A stretch of DNA of 18,752 nt from JAQUGA01 sp038210985 (GTDB lineage: Bacteria; Bacteroidota; Bacteroidia; Bacteroidales; WCHB1-69), in assembly GCA_038210985.1 (NCBI GenBank), contig JBBQWB010000055.1, positions 1-18,752 of the forward strand, in the 5' to 3' direction. The notes under the pieces were generated by a model. The model was not told the DNA's origin. It searched no databases and worked only from the letters and a program-made list of their open reading frames with translations. Of the stretch, positions 13,676 to 18,752 are shown one piece after another (the first letter of the stretch is position 1; each line of letters starts with the position of its first letter). The translations under genes and the position numbers were made by a program.

Positions 13676-15043
13676 ATGATTACAAAATTATTTTCAACAA
13701 AGTCGATGATTTTTCTATCGGCATTTTTTACAATATTATTGTTACCGCTTTCAACATTTGCAGGCGATGGTTCAATACCTGCGATAGGACCTGTTAGAGT
13801 AGAATTTATAATTTTTGCTTTAACATTAATTGGGGTTGCTGTTTTTCATCATAAAACCATGTATGTTGCACTTACAGGATTAGTAACTGTTGTTTTGTTT
13901 AAATTAATATTTGATTCGGGTATTAATTTTAGCGAGCATTTTCTTGGTACAAATAATTTCATTGATCAAATTATCAATAAAGATTTACGCCAAGGCGAAT
14001 GGCCAATTTTACTAAATCTAATGGGCTTATTATTCGGGTTTGGCATTTTAGCAAAACATTTCGATGAATCGGGAATTCCAAAAATATTACCTAACATTTT
14101 GCCTAACGATTGGAAAGGCGGATTAGTTTTATTGCTTTTCATTATGATTATGTCCTCATTCTTAGATAACATTGCTGCTGCCATGATAGGCGGAACCATT
14201 GCAATGGTTGTTTTTAAAGGCAAAGTTCATCTTGGATATTTAGCAGCTATTATTGCGGCTTCAAATGCTGGAGGTGCTGGCAGCGTGGTTGGTGACACAA
14301 CTACCACCTTAATGTGGATTGATGGCGTTAGCCCATTGGATGTAACGCATGCATTTATCGCCTCTGGTGTTGCTTTTTTAATTTTTGGTTTTTTCGGGTC
14401 ACGACAACAACATAAATTTCAACCCATAGTTGCTGATGCAATTTCAGGAGTTAAAATTGATTATTCAAAACTATTTATTGTAGTTATGATTCTCGTTGGA
14501 GCAATTTCAACCAACTTCTTTTTTGATTTTCCTGCACTTGGTGTATGGATTGCAATTTTACTGGGAGCTATTTTTAGTAAAACACCATGGGAAGAAATTA
14601 AACATTCGTGGCAAGGAACCGTGTTTTTATTATCTCTGGTTACCATTGCATCGTTAATGCCTGTAAACGAATTACCTCCTGCATCTATGTGGTCGGCTTT
14701 TGTTTTAGGTTTTGTTTCGGCAGTATTTGACAATATTCCATTAACTAAACTTTGCCTAGAACAAGGTGGATACGATTGGGGCGTTTTAGCATACAGCGTT
14801 GGTTTTGGTGGCTCTATGATTTGGTTTGGCTCATCGGCTGGTGTAGCTTTATCAAACATGTATCCTGAAACAAAAAACACCGTTAGTTATATTTCAAAAG
14901 GATGGCACGTTACACTAGCATACGTTGTTAGCTTTTTTGTAATGATAGGAATTGTTGGATGGCATCCTCACGCACCTCACCGCAAAGGCGCAAAAGCACA
15001 AACTGAGCAGATATCGGCACCTGCCGAAGCTCCTACCAACTAG
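13676..15043 (+). CDS. NhaD-family sodium/proton antiporter (second paralogue)
   Basis: A 455-residue polytopic membrane protein. The first about 29 residues form a signal-like segment ending STFAGDG, which may be cleaved or be a first helix. Family motifs are FHHKTMYVALTG (57-68), SSFLDNIAAAMIGGTIA (160-176) and SNAGGAGSVVGDTTTTLMWIDG (196-217). The second-half counterpart is AVFDNIPLTKL, then GFGGSMIWFGSSAGVALS. The core motifs agree with the minus-strand NhaD at 11470 but the proteins are clearly diverged, so this is an old paralogue, possibly with different ion preference. The C-terminus is a hydrophilic tail with several His (GWHPHAPHRKG) then an Ala/Pro/Glu stretch, absent from the other copy. 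It ends 17 bases before a strong bidirectional terminator. Confidence 0.85.
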   Translation: MITKLFSTKSMIFLSAFFTILLLPLSTFAGDGSIPAIGPVRVEFIIFALTLIGVAVFHHKTMYVALTGLVTVVLFKLIFDSGINFSEHFLGTNNFIDQIINKDLRQGEWPILLNLMGLLFGFGILAKHFDESGIPKILPNILPNDWKGGLVLLLFIMIMSSFLDNIAAAMIGGTIAMVVFKGKVHLGYLAAIIAASNAGGAGSVVGDTTTTLMWIDGVSPLDVTHAFIASGVAFLIFGFFGSRQQHKFQPIVADAISGVKIDYSKLFIVVMILVGAISTNFFFDFPALGVWIAILLGAIFSKTPWEEIKHSWQGTVFLLSLVTIASLMPVNELPPASMWSAFVLGFVSAVFDNIPLTKLCLEQGGYDWGVLAYSVGFGGSMIWFGSSAGVALSNMYPETKNTVSYISKGWHVTLAYVVSFFVMIGIVGWHPHAPHRKGAKAQTEQISAPAEAPTN

Positions 15044-15060
15044 TAAATTGAAAGTTTATA

Positions 15061-15104
15061 GAATAAAAAAAGGAATCGCTAATTAGCGATTCCTTTTTTT
15101 ATTC
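15061..15104. terminator. Bidirectional intrinsic terminator between convergent genes
   Basis: A perfect 44-base palindrome. The core GGAATCGCTAATTAGCGATTCC is flanked by A7 and T7, giving a stable hairpin with a T-run on either strand. It lies between the stop of the second antiporter (+) and the stop of the ABC exporter (-), touching the latter's stop codon. Confidence 0.9.
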
Positions 15105-16927
15105 TACTCATAAACCGATTGCATGTCCATCAGCTTTTTAAAAACTCCATGCTTTGCAATAAGCTCATCATGTGTTCCCTCTTCCACAATTTCACCCTCG
15201 CTAAAAACCAATATTTTATCCGCATTTTTAATGGTCGATAAACGATGGGCAATCACAATTGCAGTTCTATCCTTCATTACATTATTTAAAGCTTCTTGAA
15301 CCAGCTTTTCCGATTCTGTATCCAAAGCTGAAGTAGCTTCATCTAATATCAAAATTGGAGGATTTTTTAATATTGCTCGAGCAATGCTTAAACGCTGACG
15401 CTGTCCTCCCGACAAATTAGCACCTCTATCTCCAATATTCGCATATAATCCCTCTGGCATTTCTTTAATAAACTCAGTGGAATTTGAAACTAGAGTTGCT
15501 TGATATACAGATTTTTCATCGGTTTGTGGTTTACCAAAAGCAATATTGTTAAATATAGTATCATTAAACAATACAGTATCCTGCGACACAATTCCAAACA
15601 AACTTCGTAATTTATCTATTTTAAGATTTTGAATAGGAAGTCCATCAATTAATATTTCACCTTGTTGAATGTCGTAAAATCGAGGCAACAAATCGGTAAA
15701 TGTAGTTTTTCCAGCTCCCGAATGACCACAAATTGCATATACTTTACCTTTTTCAATAGTGATGTTAATATTTTTCAACACCTCTTTATTTTCGTACGCA
15801 AAACTTACATTTTTAATTTCGATAGAATGATTAAAATCGCTGATATCGATAGCATCTGGAATTTCCAAAATACGTTCATCTGCATTTAACACTTCGTCAA
15901 TTCGGTCAAGCGACGACATGCCTTTGCGAAAATTATACGATGCAACCGAGATTGTTTTGGATGGATTAATAACTTGAGAAAACAATGCAACATAGGTTAT
16001 AAAAAGCTCTGCAGTAAGTCCATTATCACCCTTTATAACCATTCTACCACCGTAAATCATAATTATCATCACTAAAATAGTTCCTAAAAACTCGCTCATG
16101 GGTGAAGCTAAATCCACACGGCGATAAATCTTAATCATCAATTTAGTATATCTACGATTGCGTTTTTTAAAAATAGATTCGGCACTCCAAATTGCATTAA
16201 ATGCTTTAATCACTCTTAAGCCCGAGATACTCTCTTCAATCATCGACAGCAAACTTCCCATTTGCTCCTTTGCTTGAAATGATTTTTTTCGAAGTTTACG
16301 TGAAATTAATCCAATAATTAGTGCCCCAATTGGTAAAATCAAAAAGACAAATATCGTTAATCGAGTGCTGATAAAAAACAATGCACACAAATACATTATA
16401 ATCGTTAATGGCTCTCTAAAAATTTGCTGTAACGAACGTAAAATCATCACTTCCACCTCCTGCACATCGCTTATCCCTCTGGATATTATATCGCCTTTGC
16501 GTTGAGACGAGAAAAAAGAAAGTGGAAGAATTAATATTTTTTGATACACTTTGTTCCGCATGTCACGTACAACTCCATTTCGGGTTGGCACCATCATCCA
16601 ATTGGCAAAATAATCGAAGCCGTTTTTTAATAAAAATGCCGAAAACACCAACACTGAAATAAACAACAAAGCTTGCTCCTTGCCATATTGTTGAATAATG
16701 CTACTAATTAAATAATAGAAATAATTGATAATGGTATCCGACGACAATATAAAAACTGGCTTTTCTACAACCATGGGAATTTTGTCGAAAAGCAACATTA
16801 AAAATGGAGCAAGTAAAGTGAGCGAAAAAATGGAGAAAAGAATGGAGAAAAAATTAACAAAAACTATTGTCGTCAACCTTGGAGTGTATGGTTTTAGCCA
16901 ATAAAAAATACGCCTAAACCTTTTCAT
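15104..16927 (-). CDS. ABC exporter, fused permease/ATPase (MsbA-like)
   Basis: A 607-residue half-transporter: a six-helix membrane domain (about 1-330) fused to an ATPase domain (about 368-607). The ATPase has Walker A GHSGAGKT (401-408), Q-loop Gln449, signature LSGGQRQR (505-512), Walker B LILDE (526-530), D-loop SALD and His561. All are intact, so it should be an active homodimeric exporter. The ERILEIPDA linker and EESISGLRVIKAF segment are typical of the MsbA/lipid-exporter group. In Gram-negative bacteria MsbA flips lipid A core, but substrate cannot be fixed from sequence because multidrug exporters share these features. Its ATG is only 4 bases from the purB stop, so it is in the purB transcript. 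Confidence 0.85.
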   Translation of the reverse strand: MKRFRRIFYWLKPYTPRLTTIVFVNFFSILFSIFSLTLLAPFLMLLFDKIPMVVEKPVFILSSDTIINYFYYLISSIIQQYGKEQALLFISVLVFSAFLLKNGFDYFANWMMVPTRNGVVRDMRNKVYQKILILPLSFFSSQRKGDIISRGISDVQEVEVMILRSLQQIFREPLTIIMYLCALFFISTRLTIFVFLILPIGALIIGLISRKLRKKSFQAKEQMGSLLSMIEESISGLRVIKAFNAIWSAESIFKKRNRRYTKLMIKIYRRVDLASPMSEFLGTILVMIIMIYGGRMVIKGDNGLTAELFITYVALFSQVINPSKTISVASYNFRKGMSSLDRIDEVLNADERILEIPDAIDISDFNHSIEIKNVSFAYENKEVLKNINITIEKGKVYAICGHSGAGKTTFTDLLPRFYDIQQGEILIDGLPIQNLKIDKLRSLFGIVSQDTVLFNDTIFNNIAFGKPQTDEKSVYQATLVSNSTEFIKEMPEGLYANIGDRGANLSGGQRQRLSIARAILKNPPILILDEATSALDTESEKLVQEALNNVMKDRTAIVIAHRLSTIKNADKILVFSEGEIVEEGTHDELIAKHGVFKKLMDMQSVYE

Positions 16928-16930
16928 TAT

Positions 16931-18295
16931 TTATATTTTTTTGGATTGAAAAACACCCACATAATTTTTAGGAGTAATCGACTTTAGCATGACTTTTAAA
17001 TCCTGACTAATTGACAATTGATCGATAAATTGATGCAAACTTTCTTTGGTAATGCCCAATTTACCACGAGTAAGTTCTTTCAAAGCTTCGTATGGATTTG
17101 GATAATTTTCACGTCGTAAAACAGTTTGAATGGCTTCGGCAACAACTGCCCAATTAGCTTCTAAGTCTTCATCCAGTTTTATAATATTTAATTCAATTTT
17201 CGACAAACCTTTCAGCAACGAATTCCAAGCAATAACACAATGTGCCAAAGGAACACCAATATTTCGGGTAACCGTAGAATCCGTTAAATCTCTTTGCAAT
17301 CTGGAAATCGGTAATTTAGATGACAGAAATTCAAAAATTGCATTTGCCATTGCTAAATTCCCTTCCGAATTTTCAAAATCGATTGGATTAACCTTGTGAG
17401 GCATTGCCGAAGATCCAACTTCGCCTGCAATGGTTCGTTGTTTAAAATATTCCATCGAAATATAAGTCCACATATCACGGTCAAAATCTAATAAAATTGT
17501 ATTAATTCTTTTTAGTGCATCAAAATAAGACGACATCATATCGTAATGCTCAATTTGTGTGGTATATTGCTGACGAACCAATCCGAGTTTATCGTTTAAA
17601 AAAACATTTGAAAATTCTATCCAGTTAATTTCGGGATAAGCTACATGGTGAGCATTAAAATTACCCGTAGCACCACCAAATTTACCCATAAAAGGAATTT
17701 CGGATAAAACCTTAAATTGATTGTTTAAACGCTCCACAAACACCTCAAACTCTTTTCCCAAAATTGTAGGCGATGCTGGCTGTCCGTGCGTGTGAGCAAG
17801 CATTGGAACATCCGAAAACAACAAAGCTTTATTTTTAATTTCAAGCATTACTTTCGACAATAATGGTTTTATTACTTCCTCATGCGATTTTTTAAGAATA
17901 TAAGGTACTGCTGTATTATTAATATCTTGAGAAGTTAAGCCAAAATGAATAAATTCTTTATATGGATTTAAACCTATTTTGTCAAACACATCTTTCAAGT
18001 AGTATTCAACTGCTTTTACATCATGATTGGTTGTTTTTTCAATATCTTTTATTTGCTGGGCATCGTTTAACGAAAAACTTGTGAGCACTTTACGCAACTC
18101 TTCCATTTTTTTAAAACTAACTCCTTTAAGTTGAGGCAAAGGGATATCGCACAATGCAATAAAATATTCAACTTCTACAAAAACTCGAGTTTTAATTAAT
18201 GCGAATTCAGAAAACATTTCCGAAAAAACATTGGTTTGTTTTGAATATCTACCATCGATTGGCGAAATAGCTAATAGAGCATGGTTTGTTTCCAT
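16931..18295 (-). CDS. purB: Adenylosuccinate lyase
   Basis: Catalyses two steps of purine synthesis: SAICAR to AICAR plus fumarate, and adenylosuccinate to AMP plus fumarate. From the ATG at 18295 it is 454 residues, close to E. coli PurB (456). Landmarks are AISPIDGRY near the N-terminus, TTNHDVKAVEY, EFIHFGLTSQDINN, AHTHGQPASPTILGKE (catalytic His), and the fumarase/lyase signature GSSAMPHKVNPIDFEN (around residues 290-305, with the catalytic serine loop). LPISRLQRDLTDSTV, IQTVLRR and PYEALKELTRGK follow. An in-frame ATG at 18391 would add 32 residues, but that extension reads through the terminator hairpin at 18325-18343 and has no counterpart in the family, so I reject it. Confidence 0.95.
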   Translation of the reverse strand: METNHALLAISPIDGRYSKQTNVFSEMFSEFALIKTRVFVEVEYFIALCDIPLPQLKGVSFKKMEELRKVLTSFSLNDAQQIKDIEKTTNHDVKAVEYYLKDVFDKIGLNPYKEFIHFGLTSQDINNTAVPYILKKSHEEVIKPLLSKVMLEIKNKALLFSDVPMLAHTHGQPASPTILGKEFEVFVERLNNQFKVLSEIPFMGKFGGATGNFNAHHVAYPEINWIEFSNVFLNDKLGLVRQQYTTQIEHYDMMSSYFDALKRINTILLDFDRDMWTYISMEYFKQRTIAGEVGSSAMPHKVNPIDFENSEGNLAMANAIFEFLSSKLPISRLQRDLTDSTVTRNIGVPLAHCVIAWNSLLKGLSKIELNIIKLDEDLEANWAVVAEAIQTVLRRENYPNPYEALKELTRGKLGITKESLHQFIDQLSISQDLKVMLKSITPKNYVGVFQSKKI

Positions 18296-18317
18296 AATTT
18301 TGAAAATTAAATAAAAC

Positions 18318-18343
18318 AAAAAAATCGCTTTTAATTTAAGCGA
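18318..18343 (-). terminator. Intrinsic terminator/attenuator in front of purB
   Basis: Minus strand: TCGCTT, 7-base loop, AAGCGA (18343-18325), directly followed by seven T (18324-18318). It lies only 22 bases before the purB ATG and about 150 bases after a strong promoter. It would end the small RNA described here, with purB expressed by readthrough, or act as an attenuator. Confidence 0.7.
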
Positions 18344-18489
18344 CTTATTTTTATGGAGCTGGAGACCATTGAACCAAATAGACTTAACCACTGCATAACA
18401 GTATCTTATATGTTTTTGAAATATCTTAACATCTTCAATGTTACTTTTAAAAACTAGTCTTTTTGCATCTCAACGAACGTCTTTTCACT
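18318..18489 (-). ncRNA. Candidate structured small RNA upstream of purB (6S-like RNA or attenuating leader)
   Basis: A transcript of about 172 bases is implied by a strong promoter (18524-18495) and the intrinsic terminator (18343-18318), with no protein-coding content between. Its ends can pair into a long interrupted rod. The helices are AGAC (18482-18479) with GTCT (18366-18363), CGTTGA (18475-18470) with TCAATG (18372-18367), and CAAAAAGAC (18465-18457) with GTCTATTTG (18383-18375, one mismatch). The middle holds two small hairpins, TAACAT-N5-ATGTTA (18443-18427) and ACTG-N5-CAGT (18402-18390). A rod with a large central open region is the general plan of 6S RNA. 6S RNAs being cotranscribed with a nucleotide or folate gene is known in other bacteria. 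The identity is inference; a purB leader regulating by attenuation is the main alternative. Confidence 0.5.
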
Positions 18490-18494
18490 CGCAA

Positions 18495-18524
18495 CAAAGA
18501 TACTATTATTTTTTACAAATTCAA
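18495..18524 (-). promoter_or_regulatory. Strong promoter for the small RNA / purB unit
   Basis: Minus strand: TTG (18524-18522), 19-base spacer, TATCTTTG (18502-18495). This is the best match to the Bacteroidota -33/-7 consensus in the window. Predicted start near 18489. Confidence 0.75.
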
Positions 18525-18752
18525 GTAAAAACGGCAAATAAAACATTAAATCAATATCTTTTTATCCTAAAATCTAAGCTGTAAATTTGGCTATTAATTC
18601 ATTGCTTAAAAAGTATAAATATATTTAATCACTGTTGTCCGACATAAATTTTGACATCTGTTGTATGATGTTGTATAACAAGCTAATAGGTAAAATGAAG
18701 GAAGGTAGGGTTTGTTTTTGTGTATTTTAAAAATATGGATTTTCCGCAATTT
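18525..18752. other. Right-end non-coding sequence
   Basis: No gene seen on either strand. It contains short direct repeats, TTGTAT at 18661-18666 and 18671-18676, and GACAT at 18642-18646 and 18653-18657, and an imperfect palindrome around TTGTATAACAA (18671-18681). It may be the edge of a further element or an operator outside the window. Confidence 0.4.

Noticed and set aside
14461..14880. A 139-codon minus-strand open frame inside the second antiporter gene.
   Set aside because: It is antisense to conserved antiporter motifs and has no recognisable protein features.
18352..18385. On the minus strand the segment GGTTCAA...CTCCAGCTCCA looks like the 3' end of a tmRNA or tRNA.
   Set aside because: The T-arm bases after TTCAATG cannot pair with those before it, no matching 5' acceptor strand (such as GGAGCTG) exists upstream in the window, and no tag-peptide frame is visible. 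A degenerate att-like fragment is possible but unsupported.
18296..18391. N-terminal extension of purB from an ATG at 18391.
   Set aside because: It would translate through an intrinsic terminator hairpin, adds 32 residues not seen in the family, and the ATG at 18295 gives a normal-length enzyme.

Overview
The window looks like chromosomal DNA of a low-GC member of the Bacteroidota. Four things support this. A type IX secretion (T9SS) sorting domain lies at the left edge. Promoter-like TAnnTTTG (-7) elements recur, the best ones with a TTG about 18-20 bases upstream. Shine-Dalgarno sequences are almost absent. Several families are typical of the phylum (DUF5606, DUF2007, PKD lipoprotein plus beta-barrel, PyrK/PyrD type 1B). 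I cannot place it below phylum from the sequence alone.

Layout. Bases 1-498 (-) are the N-terminal 166 codons of a T9SS-sorted secreted protein cut by the window edge. Bases 892-3111 (+) hold a secreted TPR protein, a short ORF that looks like a frameshifted, deleted relative of that protein's C-terminus, and a HTATIP2-like NAD(P)-binding protein. Bases 3112-3654 contain no gene but carry GC-rich palindromic repeat material. Bases 3655-5429 (+) are a PKD lipoprotein and an outer-membrane beta-barrel protein, convergent with a PrsW-type membrane protease (5442-6134, -). A repeat-bearing gap precedes the nucleotide operon 6548-9132 (+): hpt, a double-length two-domain adenylate kinase, a separate third adenylate kinase, and a DUF2007 protein. 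Facing it is pyrK-pyrD (10825-9153, -), then a DUF5606 protein (-). Two divergently arranged NhaD-family sodium/proton antiporters follow (11470-12882, -; 13676-15043, +), with a small unrecognised membrane-anchored ORF (13251-13613, +) in front of the second. The right end is a minus-strand unit: a probable small structured RNA with its own strong promoter and terminator, then purB, then an MsbA-like ABC exporter.

How the genes relate. Purine and pyrimidine metabolism dominate: salvage (hpt), AMP/ADP balance (three adenylate kinase domains in tandem), de novo purine synthesis (purB) and pyrimidine synthesis (pyrK/pyrD). The rest is envelope biology (T9SS cargo, PKD/beta-barrel pair, PrsW, ABC exporter) and sodium/proton homeostasis.

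The most noteworthy items are the triplicated adenylate kinase module with a catalytically degenerate middle domain, and the candidate small RNA directly upstream of purB (a 6S-like RNA or a transcription-attenuating leader). Also notable are the decayed TPR paralogue with paired frameshifts and the dispersed palindromic repeats in the intergenic gaps. I see no CRISPR array, complete transposase gene, tRNA or rRNA.
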